Shown one piece after another: positions 35,480-43,532 of a stretch of DNA of 64,000 bases. Below the pieces are notes generated by a model that saw nothing but the letters and a program-made list of their open reading frames with translations, was not told the DNA's origin and did not search any database. Both the position numbers and the translations under genes were made by a program. This DNA is from Pseudomonadota bacterium (GTDB lineage Bacteria; Pseudomonadota; Alphaproteobacteria; SP197), in contig JBCCIS010000014.1 in the NCBI GenBank assembly GCA_039028155.1, positions 36,954 through 100,953 of the forward strand. Direction: 5' to 3'. Position 1 is the stretch's first letter. Each line of letters starts with the position of its first letter.

Positions 35480-36252
35480 GGATAGTCGCAGCGTTCGACG
35501 GTGACGATGGCGAAGTCGGGCGGTCCCTCGCTGACGGCAAAGCGGTACTGGTCGCTGCCGATGAGCACGTTGTGATAGACCGGCAGCGCGCCCTCGACCG
35601 TCTCGGCACCGCCGCCGATGGTGGAGAACACCAGCGATACCGGTTTGGCCGGATCGAACCAGGCGGCGGGATAGCCGTTCTCGTCGGTCGCCGTTTCGCC
35701 GCTGCCGGTGACCGAGATGCGGCCATCGGCGAAGCTCGCGGCGCTGACCGTGTCGTCATGGAACTCGGTCTTGACGACGATGCGCTTGGTCGGTTCGGCG
35801 GAGTCGCAGCTTCGTTCTTCCTCGACCAGGGCGATGGTCTCGCCCAGCCGCTCGACGCTGATGCCTTCTTCCAGGCGCTCGGTCACTTGAGTCCACAACA
35901 CGGCGGCTTCGCCGTGTGGTACCTCGGACTCATAGCGTTGTTGCCAGGCGGCGGCTTCGTCGCGCAGGGCGCTTTCGCGTGTGTCGACGGCGGCACGCAG
36001 TTCCTGTTCGGAACTCTCCGCCTCGATCGCGGCGGCGACCGCCTCGTCGGTCGTGTTGCGCATCTGCGTCACCTGGCTTTCCAGGTTGTCGATCCGGCTC
36101 TGCGAGATACGTTGGCCTTCGCTGTAACTGAACCAGGCGACGCCGCACACGACGAGGACATAGATCAGTATCCGCATCAGGAAGGCGATGCGCCGACGGC
36201 GCTGTTGCCGCCCGGTTTCGCGTAATCCCCAACTGCCTTGACGCACGCTCAC
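35476..36252 (-). CDS. Unknown membrane-anchored protein with coiled coil
   Basis: The 258-residue protein begins at a GTG at 36252. A basic N-terminus (RRRR near residue 20) precedes one membrane helix (about residues 24-44, FLMRILIYVLVVCGVAWF). A coiled coil follows (about residues 48-110, SRIDNLESQVTQMRNTTDEA), then a beta-rich domain with GSDQYRFAVSEGPPDF near the end. Topology suggests a periplasmic C-terminal domain with an envelope role. I recognise no family. It is co-translated with DUF924. Confidence 0.68.
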   Translation of the reverse strand: MSVRQGSWGLRETGRQQRRRRIAFLMRILIYVLVVCGVAWFSYSEGQRISQSRIDNLESQVTQMRNTTDEAVAAAIEAESSEQELRAAVDTRESALRDEAAAWQQRYESEVPHGEAAVLWTQVTERLEEGISVERLGETIALVEEERSCDSAEPTKRIVVKTEFHDDTVSAASFADGRISVTGSGETATDENGYPAAWFDPAKPVSLVFSTIGGGAETVEGALPVYHNVLIGSDQYRFAVSEGPPDFAIVTVERCDYP

Positions 36253-36372
36253 TACCCCTTGGTCTTCTCGTGCTCGTTGATCCGACCGTCAATCTGCCGT
36301 GAAGGGACTAGCAGATGACGGCGGGCACTGGCAAACCCTTGTTTTTGCGGACACATCCTAGCTGGACGCGCC

Positions 36373-37017
36373 TTAAGCATGTTGCAGCGTCACCATGTGG
36401 TTGTTGGACGGCATGGCGATGATCTTGTCCAGCTTCAGGCCGTGGCGGTTGGCGCTGGCCGAGATGTCGTTGAGGTCGCGCAGGCCCCAGGCCGCGTTCT
36501 GCTGGCGCAGCATGCGGTCGAAGCTGCGGTTGGTCGCGGCGCTATAGACACCATTGAACGTGAAGGCGCCATATAGCGCGAGCAGACCTTGCGGGTGCAG
36601 CAACGCACTGGCGCCGGCCAGCAACCCGTCAGTGCAGGCGATCGGCACAATGTGGGTGAAGTTGATGGCGATGACCAAATCCGGTTCAACCTCGACCTCG
36701 CGCCACCAGCCGTCGACGCCGCAGTCCAGCGACAGCGGTTCGCGAACGTTCGTGACGCCGGTGTGGTCGATCCATGCCTGGGTGCTGGCCCGCATGGTCG
36801 GGTCCGGGTCGCTGGTCTGCCACACCAGGTCCGGCATTTGGCGCGCGATATGGACGGCGTGTTCGCCGGTGCCGCTGCCAATCTCCAGAACGCGGTCGTC
36901 ACCGGCGACAAGACCGCCGACCTTTTCCAGAATGGCATCGCGGTTGCGCGCCGTCGCCGGTGCGTGGAGGCGGAAGTCAGCGCGGCCGCTGGGTGCCCCT
37001 TCGCCTTGATGCTTCAC
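36373..37017 (-). CDS. DUF938 SAM-dependent methyltransferase
   Basis: The 214-residue protein is a class I methyltransferase of the DUF938 type: APATARNRDAILEKVGGLV, motif I VLEIGSGTGEHAVHIARQMP, then WQTSDPDPTMRASTQAWI, and INFTHIVPIACTDGLLAGAS. Eukaryotic relatives (METTL26-like) are also poorly known. The start is a GTG overlapping the preceding PG-binding gene's stop (GTGA), so the two are coupled. The substrate is unknown. Confidence 0.85.
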   Translation of the reverse strand: MKHQGEGAPSGRADFRLHAPATARNRDAILEKVGGLVAGDDRVLEIGSGTGEHAVHIARQMPDLVWQTSDPDPTMRASTQAWIDHTGVTNVREPLSLDCGVDGWWREVEVEPDLVIAINFTHIVPIACTDGLLAGASALLHPQGLLALYGAFTFNGVYSAATNRSFDRMLRQQNAAWGLRDLNDISASANRHGLKLDKIIAMPSNNHMVTLQHA

Positions 37018-37508
37018 GATCCGTTCAGCCCGTGCATGTGCGCCAGAAGCGCCTTGCTGACCTGGCCGCGTTGGGGCAGGCCATTGTCGATTTCGTACTG
37101 CATGATCGCGGTGCGGGTCTGGCTTCCGATGGCGCCGTCGATGGGGCCGGGGTCGTAACCCAATATCGTCAGCTTTTCCTGAATGGCGCGGGTATAGCTG
37201 CGCAGCATGTTGCCGCGCGCCAGGATCAGCTCAGGCGAGCTGTCGGCGCGCGCGACGGCGATATCGATATGCTCGGCGAGTTCCCGTGTCGCGAGACCGT
37301 CGACCGGCAGCTGATTGTCGCGCTGATACTGTTCGATCGCCCGCTTTGTCGCCGGTCCCGGTTTGCCGTCGGTCGGGCCGGGATCGTAACCCAGCGCGGC
37401 CAGGCCTTCCTGGACGGCGAGCGCGGTTGCATCGGGCACCATGGTCTGTTGCGCCGATAACGGTGACGCAAGAACCATGAACACCGCCGCCAAAAGAAGA
37501 AGTCGCAT
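37014..37508 (-). CDS. Exported protein with two peptidoglycan-binding domains
   Basis: The 164-residue product starts at the ATG at 37508, giving a signal peptide (MRLLLLAAVFMVLASPLSA) directly. It has two peptidoglycan-binding type 1 repeats: ALAVQEGLAALGYDPGPTDG with ATKRAIEQYQRDNQLPVDG, and IQEKLTILGYDPGPIDGAIG with QTRTAIMQYEIDNGLPQRG. There is no enzyme domain, so it is likely a periplasmic wall-binding protein. It is coupled to the DUF938 gene downstream. Confidence 0.8.
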   Translation of the reverse strand: MRLLLLAAVFMVLASPLSAQQTMVPDATALAVQEGLAALGYDPGPTDGKPGPATKRAIEQYQRDNQLPVDGLATRELAEHIDIAVARADSSPELILARGNMLRSYTRAIQEKLTILGYDPGPIDGAIGSQTRTAIMQYEIDNGLPQRGQVSKALLAHMHGLNGS

Positions 37509-37597
37509 CGTCGCCCCAATCGATCGCTTTGTGCCGGCCACGCCCTACCGAAGCATGTCAACGCGCCATCGTCGATCAAGAATTTGGCGAAATCTGG

Positions 37598-39031
37598 TTA
37601 GGCCCCCTTGTTGGCCGCCTGAACCATCGGACCCGGCGTCTCGCAGACGATGAAACGTCCACGCCCAGGCTCTGCCTTTATGGCGCCGTCCTGCCAGACG
37701 ACCTCGCCGCGCGACAGCGTCGTAACCGGCCAGCCCGTGACGTCAAACCCCTCATAGGGCGTGTAGTCCATGTTGTGGTGCTGATCCTCGTTGCGGATGG
37801 TGGTCCGCCGATCGGGATCCCACAAAACAATGTCCGCGTCGGCGCCGATCGCGATCCGACCCTTCTGCGAAAGACCGTACATCTTGGCCGGCGCCGTCGC
37901 GGTCAGATCGACAAACTGGTTGGCGGTGATGCGGCCCGTCGCGACGCCTTCAGTCCAGATCAGGGAGAGCCGCGTCTCCAGACCGGGAATGCCGTTCGGC
38001 ACCTTGGTGAACGGCGCATCTGTGCCGCCGACCATCTTGCCCTTGGGATCGTCGAAGCGGGTCGGCGAGTGGTCGGACGAAACGAGTTGCAGGGTGCCAA
38101 GCTGCAGGGCCCGCCACAGCGCCGCCGGATTGGCCGCGTCGCGCGGGGGCGGGGAGCAGATGAACTTGGCGCCCTCGAAACCCGGTCGGTCCAGGTCTTC
38201 CTCGCTCAGGCACAGGTATTGTGGGCATGTCTCGCCATAGACGGGCAGGCCGCGGTCGCGTGCCCAGGCAATCTGCTCGGCGGCCTCGCGCGCGGAGACA
38301 TGCACCAGGAACACCGGCACATCGGCGACTTCGGCCAGCGAGATCGCCCGGTGCGTCGCCTCACGCTCGACCGCCATCGGCCGCGAAGTCGCGTGGTACT
38401 TCGGCTCCTTCTTGCCGGCCGAGACCAGTTCGTCGCTCATCCACTGGATACAGTGGTGGTTCTCCGCATGCACCATGACCAGACCGCCCTCACGCCCGGC
38501 AACCGCCAGGATTTCCAGGATCTCCCGGTCGTCCAGGCGGAAATCGTCATAGGTCATGAAGATCTTGAACGAGTTGTAGCCGTCGCGGATCAGTGCCGGC
38601 AGCTCCTGGCCCAGGATCTGCGGCGAGGTATCGGTCAGGATCAGGTGGAAGGCGTAGTCGATGGCAGCCTTGCCGTTCGCCTTGCCGTGATAGTCGTCGA
38701 CCGATTCACGCAAGCTCATGTCGGGAAGCTGCAGGGCAAACGGCATGACCGTTGTGGTACCCCCGGCCAGCGCCGACAGCGTGCCGCTTTCGAAGTCATC
38801 GGCGTACTCGACCTTGCCCTTCGGCGGCTGCGCCAGATGGCAGTGCGCATCGACGCCGCCCGGCAGGACCATCAGCCCGCCGGCATCGAGCGTCTCGCGC
38901 GCGCCTGTGATGGTCTCGGCCAGGAGCGCTATGCGGCCGTCGCGGATTCCGACATCGGCGCGAAACGTATCGGACGCGGTGACAACGGTGCCGCCGCGAA
39001 TGACGAGATCTAGTCCGTCGCCGTTGTTCAT
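37598..39031 (-). CDS. hydA: Dihydropyrimidinase / D-hydantoinase
   Basis: The 477-residue protein has the cyclic amidohydrolase metal site: PGGVDAHCHLAQP (His63, His65), NSFKIFMTYDDF (Lys156, the carboxylated lysine), VMVHAENHHCIQW (His), VFLVHVSAREA (His) and SDHSPTRFDDP (Asp). It hydrolyses dihydropyrimidines or 5-substituted hydantoins, as in reductive pyrimidine degradation. The C-terminal DGAIKAEPGRGRFI is typical. It overlaps the ammonia-lyase stop by 4 nt (ATGA), so both enzymes are made together, which suggests a nitrogen-scavenging pathway for a ureide or unusual amino acid. Confidence 0.9.
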   Translation of the reverse strand: MNNGDGLDLVIRGGTVVTASDTFRADVGIRDGRIALLAETITGARETLDAGGLMVLPGGVDAHCHLAQPPKGKVEYADDFESGTLSALAGGTTTVMPFALQLPDMSLRESVDDYHGKANGKAAIDYAFHLILTDTSPQILGQELPALIRDGYNSFKIFMTYDDFRLDDREILEILAVAGREGGLVMVHAENHHCIQWMSDELVSAGKKEPKYHATSRPMAVEREATHRAISLAEVADVPVFLVHVSAREAAEQIAWARDRGLPVYGETCPQYLCLSEEDLDRPGFEGAKFICSPPPRDAANPAALWRALQLGTLQLVSSDHSPTRFDDPKGKMVGGTDAPFTKVPNGIPGLETRLSLIWTEGVATGRITANQFVDLTATAPAKMYGLSQKGRIAIGADADIVLWDPDRRTTIRNEDQHHNMDYTPYEGFDVTGWPVTTLSRGEVVWQDGAIKAEPGRGRFIVCETPGPMVQAANKGA

Positions 39032-40194
39032 GCCGCTTCGCCCACGGTTTCGGGGGGCTGGCCGACGACCTGCTGATAGATCTCCGGATCGGTCGCGCCT
39101 TCGCTGGCAATCACCAGCACGCGCGCATCAGCGTCCAGACCGAGTGCCGCGCGGTGTTCGGCTTGGTCCTTTAGCGCGAGCAGCGCCGCTGTCCCGGCCG
39201 AACCGGATTCACCGACCACCAGCTTGGGATCGGCGCTGTAGCCTTTCGCCAGTGTGAACATCGCCTGGCGCACGAAGTCATCGTCCATGGTCATGAAGGC
39301 GGCGGTGCCGTGATCAAGGATCTGCCAGGCAAGGGGCGAAGCCTCGCCGGCCGATAGGCACGCCATCAGCGTCTCCAGATTGCCTTCTGCCTCCGCCAGT
39401 CTGCCGGCGACGGCACTTTGATAGAGGCAGTCCGCGGCATGGGGTTCGACGACGATCGGACGCGGCCGTTCGGCGCCCCAGTCGGCCCAGAACGGCGCAA
39501 TGACCGCCGCCGGCAGGCCACCGACGCCGCCCTGCACAAACAGATGGGTCGGACGTTCCGACCCCAACTGCTCCATGATCTCCGCGACCATGACCGTGTA
39601 GCCCTGCATCACCCAGGAGGGGATCTCCGTATAGCCGTCCCAGGATGTGTCGGAGACGACGGTCCAGCCGTTGGTCTCGGCATCGGCGGCGGCCTGGCGC
39701 ACCGAATCGTCATAGGTGCCGTCGACCCGCTTGATTTCCGCGCCGAACGCGGCGATCGCGTCCTCGCGGCCCTGGCTGACATGGGCGTGTAGATAGATGA
39801 CGCAGCGGATGCCCGCCTGCTGCGCGCCCCAGGCCACAGCCTTGCCATGGTTGCCGTCGGTGGCGCAGCACACGGTGAGGTCACCGGCGTCGCCGCCCGC
39901 TTTCTCGCCCAACAACCGCTGCACCGCGTAGGCGCCGCCGAGCGCCTTGAAGCTCTTCAGATGGAACCGCTTGCCTTCGTGTTTCAGCCACAGCCGGTCG
40001 ATGCCGCAGTGTTCGGCAAGGCCGTCGAGCTCGATCAGCGGCGTCGGCGCATAACGCGGCCAGGCTGTGATCGTGTCGCGCGCCTGGGTCCGCGCATCCG
40101 GTCCGATGACCGCTCGCTGCGCGTCGCCATAAGCTTCGCTGGGGTCGAAACGGTCGTTAATATGCAGCCGTACTGGCGGGAGTGTTCGTGTCAT
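39028..40194 (-). CDS. dpaL: Diaminopropionate ammonia-lyase
   Basis: The 388-residue PLP enzyme is a fold-type II protein like E. coli YgeX: YAPTPLIELDGLAEHCGID, then KRFHLKSFKALGGAYAV with Schiff-base Lys83. Further matches are CCATDGNHGKAVAWGAQQAG, YTEIPSWVMQGYTVMVAEI and the phosphate-binding GGVGGLPAAVIAPFW. It converts 2,3-diaminopropionate to pyruvate and two ammonia. Its stop overlaps the dihydropyrimidinase start. In related bacteria this gene commonly sits with hydantoinase-type and purine-catabolic enzymes, which fits here. Confidence 0.92.
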   Translation of the reverse strand: MTRTLPPVRLHINDRFDPSEAYGDAQRAVIGPDARTQARDTITAWPRYAPTPLIELDGLAEHCGIDRLWLKHEGKRFHLKSFKALGGAYAVQRLLGEKAGGDAGDLTVCCATDGNHGKAVAWGAQQAGIRCVIYLHAHVSQGREDAIAAFGAEIKRVDGTYDDSVRQAAADAETNGWTVVSDTSWDGYTEIPSWVMQGYTVMVAEIMEQLGSERPTHLFVQGGVGGLPAAVIAPFWADWGAERPRPIVVEPHAADCLYQSAVAGRLAEAEGNLETLMACLSAGEASPLAWQILDHGTAAFMTMDDDFVRQAMFTLAKGYSADPKLVVGESGSAGTAALLALKDQAEHRAALGLDADARVLVIASEGATDPEIYQQVVGQPPETVGEAA

Positions 40195-40351
40195 GGGCTG
40201 AACCTAGAGCAGATCCTGATTTGATGGAATCGCCTCGCGACACCATCAATGCGGGTGATTCCCCTCTCGTCGCATCCTGGACCGTCCACAACCGGACTCT
40301 TGCGCCGGGCTCCGGGGCGGGGCAGAAGGCGTTGGCGCCATGGGCGCTGGA

Positions 40352-40364
40352 GTTATAAAGTAAC
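40352..40364. promoter_or_regulatory. Zur-type operator ahead of zur-znuC-znuB
   Basis: GTTATAAAGTAAC is an imperfect palindrome (GTTA at one end, TAAC at the other) and matches the GTTATAATATAAC core of proteobacterial Zur boxes. It lies 24 bp before the zur start, so Zur probably represses its own operon when zinc is sufficient. The same AT-rich stretch is likely the -10 region. Confidence 0.6.
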
Positions 40365-40388
40365 ACTCCCAATGAGAGAGATGGATCC

Positions 40389-40838
40389 ATGACTGCCAAC
40401 AGACATCGCCCCAGCGATGCGGCGGCACGCCTGTGCGATCAGCGCGGTGTTCGGCTGACGCCGCTGCGCTGTGCGGTTCTCGATCTGGTCGTGGCGGCCG
40501 GGCGCCCGATTGGCGCCTATGAGCTGCTCGATCTGTTGCGCGAAGAGCAGGGCAAGGCGGCGCCGCCGACTGTCTACAGGGCACTCGACTTTCTGATCGA
40601 GCAGGGCCTGGTGCATCGGTTGGAGTCGCTGAACGCCTATGTCGGTTGCGCCGATCCCGCCCACGTCCATGCCTGGCAGTTCTTGATCTGCGGTGATTGC
40701 GGGCGCGCGGTCGAGATGGACGATCGCCGCATTAAGAACGCCATCGACAAGGGCGCGGCGGACCATGGTTTTGTCATCGGCCGCCAAACTGTCGAGATCA
40801 TCGGGACCTGTGCCGACTGCTCGGCCGGTGCGGTGTGA
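40389..40838 (+). CDS. zur: Zinc uptake repressor Zur (Fur family)
   Basis: The 149-residue Fur-family protein has the winged helix (RLTPLRCAVLDLVVAAGRPI, then APPTVYRALDFLIEQGLVHR), the metal-binding region with HVHAWQFLICGDCGRAVE (one CxxC pair), and a second pair near the C-terminus (GTCADCSAG). It lacks the acidic HHDH segment of Fur itself. With the znu genes directly downstream (4-nt overlap) this is Zur rather than Fur. It represses zinc uptake when Zn2+ is bound. Confidence 0.92.
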   Translation: MTANRHRPSDAAARLCDQRGVRLTPLRCAVLDLVVAAGRPIGAYELLDLLREEQGKAAPPTVYRALDFLIEQGLVHRLESLNAYVGCADPAHVHAWQFLICGDCGRAVEMDDRRIKNAIDKGAADHGFVIGRQTVEIIGTCADCSAGAV

Positions 40839-41605
40839 CGACAAACGATTCCTCACCGCTGGTCCAGGCACATGGTGTCGACGTTCGGTTCGGCGAGACG
40901 CAGGTCCTGTCCCAAGTTGATCTGACGGTTGGGCCCGGCGAAGTCGTCACCGTGATCGGGCCCAATGGGTCCGGCAAGTCGACGCTGCTGCGTGTTGTCG
41001 TCGGCCTGCTGCAGCCGGACGCCGGCATGGTCACCCGCCGGCCCGGTCTGAAGATCGGCTACATGCCCCAGCGCATCGCCGTCGACGACACGCTGCCGTT
41101 GACCGTGCGCCGCTTTCTGTCGCTTGGCGCGCCGGACGTCCGGCGTGATGAGGTCGACGGCCTGTTGCGCGAGGTCGGTGCGCTGCATGTCGCCGCAAGC
41201 GCCTTCCAGGCGATTTCCGGCGGTGAACGCCAGCGCGTCCTGCTGGCCCGCGCGCTGCTGCGCCGCCCCAATCTTCTGGTCTTGGACGAACCGTCGGCCG
41301 GTGTCGATGTGTCCGGCCTCGGTACGCTCTACCGGCTGATCGCACGGCTGCGCGACGAGCGTGGCTTCGGCGTCCTGCTGGTCTCCCACGACCTGCACAT
41401 TGTCATGGCGGAGAGCGACACCGTGGTCTGCCTTAACCGCCACGTCTGCTGCTCGGGCAGGCCGGACTCGATCCAAAGCAACCCCGAATACCTCGCGCTC
41501 TTTGGCGGTTATGCGCCAGACCTCGCCGTTTACCACCATCAACACGACCACAGCCACGACATGGCCGGCAACGTGGTTGACGGCAAGGCGGGTGCGGCCC
41601 AGTGA
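40835..41605 (+). CDS. znuC: Zinc ABC transporter ATP-binding protein ZnuC
   Basis: The 256-residue ATPase has Walker A (GPNGSGKST), the signature AISGGERQRVLLARALL, Walker B (LLVLDEPSAGVD) and the switch His (LLVSHDLHIV). The C-terminus is His-rich (VYHHQHDHSHDMAG), a common zinc-buffering feature. It starts at a GTG that overlaps the zur stop (GTGA). It powers high-affinity Zn2+ import with ZnuB and a periplasmic ZnuA, which is not encoded in this window. Confidence 0.93.
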   Translation: MTTNDSSPLVQAHGVDVRFGETQVLSQVDLTVGPGEVVTVIGPNGSGKSTLLRVVVGLLQPDAGMVTRRPGLKIGYMPQRIAVDDTLPLTVRRFLSLGAPDVRRDEVDGLLREVGALHVAASAFQAISGGERQRVLLARALLRRPNLLVLDEPSAGVDVSGLGTLYRLIARLRDERGFGVLLVSHDLHIVMAESDTVVCLNRHVCCSGRPDSIQSNPEYLALFGGYAPDLAVYHHQHDHSHDMAGNVVDGKAGAAQ

Positions 41606-41612
41606 GCCATCG

Positions 41613-42416
41613 ATGACACTGCTTGATGACTTTATGGTGCGCGCGGTGGTCGCGGGAATTGGTGTTGCGCTGGTCGCCGGGCCGCTCGGCTGTTTTGTCG
41701 TGTGGCGGCGCATGGCCTACTACGGCGATACGCTGGCACATGCCGCGTTGCTCGGAATCGCGCTGGGTTTTCTGTTGGAGGTGGACCTCATCGCCGGCGT
41801 TGCCGTCGTCTGTGTCGTCGTGGCGTTGGTGGTTGGCGCGATGCAGCGCCGCGGCATGTTGGCTACCGACACGCTGCTCGGCATCATGGCGCACAGTACA
41901 CTCGCCTTCGGGCTCGTCGTCATGGCGTTTATGCCCAATGTGCGCGTTGACCTCATCGGCTATCTTTTCGGCGATATCCTGGCCGTCGGCATCAGCGACA
42001 TCATCTGGATCTACGCCGGTGGCGCCGCTGTGCTGATCGCCGCGGGGCTGCTTTGGCGGCGCCTGCTGGCGCTCACCGTGCATGAGGAACTGGCCGAGGT
42101 CGAAGGGGTCAATGTCGCGGCGGTGCGGCTTACCTTCATGGTCCTGCTGGCCCTGGTCATCGCCGTTGCCATGAAGGTGGTCGGCATCATGCTGATCACC
42201 TCGCTTCTGATCATTCCCGCCGCTACCGCACGGCGTTTTACCCGCACCCCGGAACAGATGGCGGTGGCCGCCGCCCTGATCGGATGCCTCTCGGTCCTGA
42301 TCGGCCTCGGTGCGTCGCTGACCTATGACACGCCGTCGGGCCCGTCCGTCGTCGTTGCCACCTTCATCCTGTTTCTGATCAGCCGCCTGCCGGGCCTGGG
42401 CCGCGCCGCGGCGTAA
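41613..42416 (+). CDS. znuB: Zinc ABC transporter permease ZnuB
   Basis: The 267-residue protein starts at the ATG at 41613, 7 nt after the znuC stop. It has eight or nine helices and family motifs: RRMAYYGDTLAHAALLGIAL, AHSTLAFGLVVMAFMP, DLIGYLFGDILAV and the C-terminal ITSLLIIPAATARRF. It is the transmembrane channel subunit for Zn2+ with ZnuC. An upstream extension of the frame runs through znuC and is only a shadow. Confidence 0.93.
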   Translation: MTLLDDFMVRAVVAGIGVALVAGPLGCFVVWRRMAYYGDTLAHAALLGIALGFLLEVDLIAGVAVVCVVVALVVGAMQRRGMLATDTLLGIMAHSTLAFGLVVMAFMPNVRVDLIGYLFGDILAVGISDIIWIYAGGAAVLIAAGLLWRRLLALTVHEELAEVEGVNVAAVRLTFMVLLALVIAVAMKVVGIMLITSLLIIPAATARRFTRTPEQMAVAAALIGCLSVLIGLGASLTYDTPSGPSVVVATFILFLISRLPGLGRAAA

Positions 42417-42478
42417 TCCCCCTTGGAAGCCCGCGTCCGCTCGTTAGAATGCGCCGCCGCATCGAATGAGGGGATGTC

Positions 42479-43522
42479 ATGGAGTACCGCCGGCTGGGCG
42501 ACACGGATATCAAGGTTTCGCTGATCTGCCTTGGCAGCATGCTGTGGGGTTCGCGCAACACCGAGGCTGAGGGTCATCAGCAGATGGATTATGCCTTCGA
42601 GCGCGGCTGCAACTTCATCGATACGGCGGAGATGTACGCCGTCCCACCCTCCGAGAAGCACTCCGGCCGCAGCGAGGAGGTCATCGGCACATGGATGCAG
42701 GCGCGCGGCAATCGCGACAAGGTCATCCTGGCGACCAAGGTGACCGGGCCCGGTGAACGCTTCCCCTATATCCGCGACGGCTATCCGCGCCTGAACCGCT
42801 GGCATATCGAGCAGGCGATCGACACAAGCCTTAAGCGGCTCCAGACCGACTATGTCGACCTCTATCAGCTCCATTGGCCAGACCGCGAGGTCAATATCTT
42901 TGGCCAACTCGGCTATCGTCATGACCACGAGGAGGACATGGTGCCGATCGAAGAGACGCTTGCCGTGCTCGGCGATCTCGTCGCCGCCGGCAAGGTGCGG
43001 TACATCGGCCTCTCCAACGAAACGCCGTGGGGCATGATGCGGTTCGTGCACCTGGCCGAGACCATGGGACTGCCGCGTGTCGTCTCGGTGCAGAATGCCT
43101 ATAGCCTGCTGAACCGCACCTTCGAGGCCGGTTGTGCCGAGGTTGCCATGCGCGAAAGCGTCGGCCTGTTGGCCTACGCGCCAATGGCCGCGGGCGCGCT
43201 CTCGGGCAAGTACCTGGGCGGTGCCCGCCCGGAAGGCGCGCGCATGACGCTGAACCCAGGCAACACGCGCTACCTGAAGCCGGTCAACGCGGAGCCTGCG
43301 ACCCAGGCCTATGTCGACCTGGCGCGCGAGAAGGGCCTGGATCCAGGCGCCATGGCGCTTGCCTGGGTAGCGCGCCAGCCGTTTCTGACCTCCAGCATCA
43401 TCGGCGCGACCACCATGGCGCAGCTTGAGACGGCCATGACGTGTCTTGACGTGGCGCTGGATGATGAGACCCTAGAGGCGATTGAAGACATTCATCACCG
43501 CTATACTTACCCATGCCCCTGA
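42479..43522 (+). CDS. Aldo/keto reductase, Tas-like
   Basis: The 347-residue TIM-barrel protein has CNFIDTAEMYAVPPSEKH (catalytic Asp and Tyr), the active-site Lys in VILATKVTGPG and VDLYQLHWPDREVNIFG with the His. NADP-binding is by a C-terminal ARQPFLTSSIIGATTMAQ. The length, the VPPSEKHSGRSEEVIG insert and the overall layout match E. coli Tas and similar YghZ/Tas reductases. The substrate is a carbonyl compound not predictable here. The next gene starts 11 bp later, so they probably share a transcript. Confidence 0.9.
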   Translation: MEYRRLGDTDIKVSLICLGSMLWGSRNTEAEGHQQMDYAFERGCNFIDTAEMYAVPPSEKHSGRSEEVIGTWMQARGNRDKVILATKVTGPGERFPYIRDGYPRLNRWHIEQAIDTSLKRLQTDYVDLYQLHWPDREVNIFGQLGYRHDHEEDMVPIEETLAVLGDLVAAGKVRYIGLSNETPWGMMRFVHLAETMGLPRVVSVQNAYSLLNRTFEAGCAEVAMRESVGLLAYAPMAAGALSGKYLGGARPEGARMTLNPGNTRYLKPVNAEPATQAYVDLAREKGLDPGAMALAWVARQPFLTSSIIGATTMAQLETAMTCLDVALDDETLEAIEDIHHRYTYPCP

Positions 43523-43532
43523 GCAGGCAATC

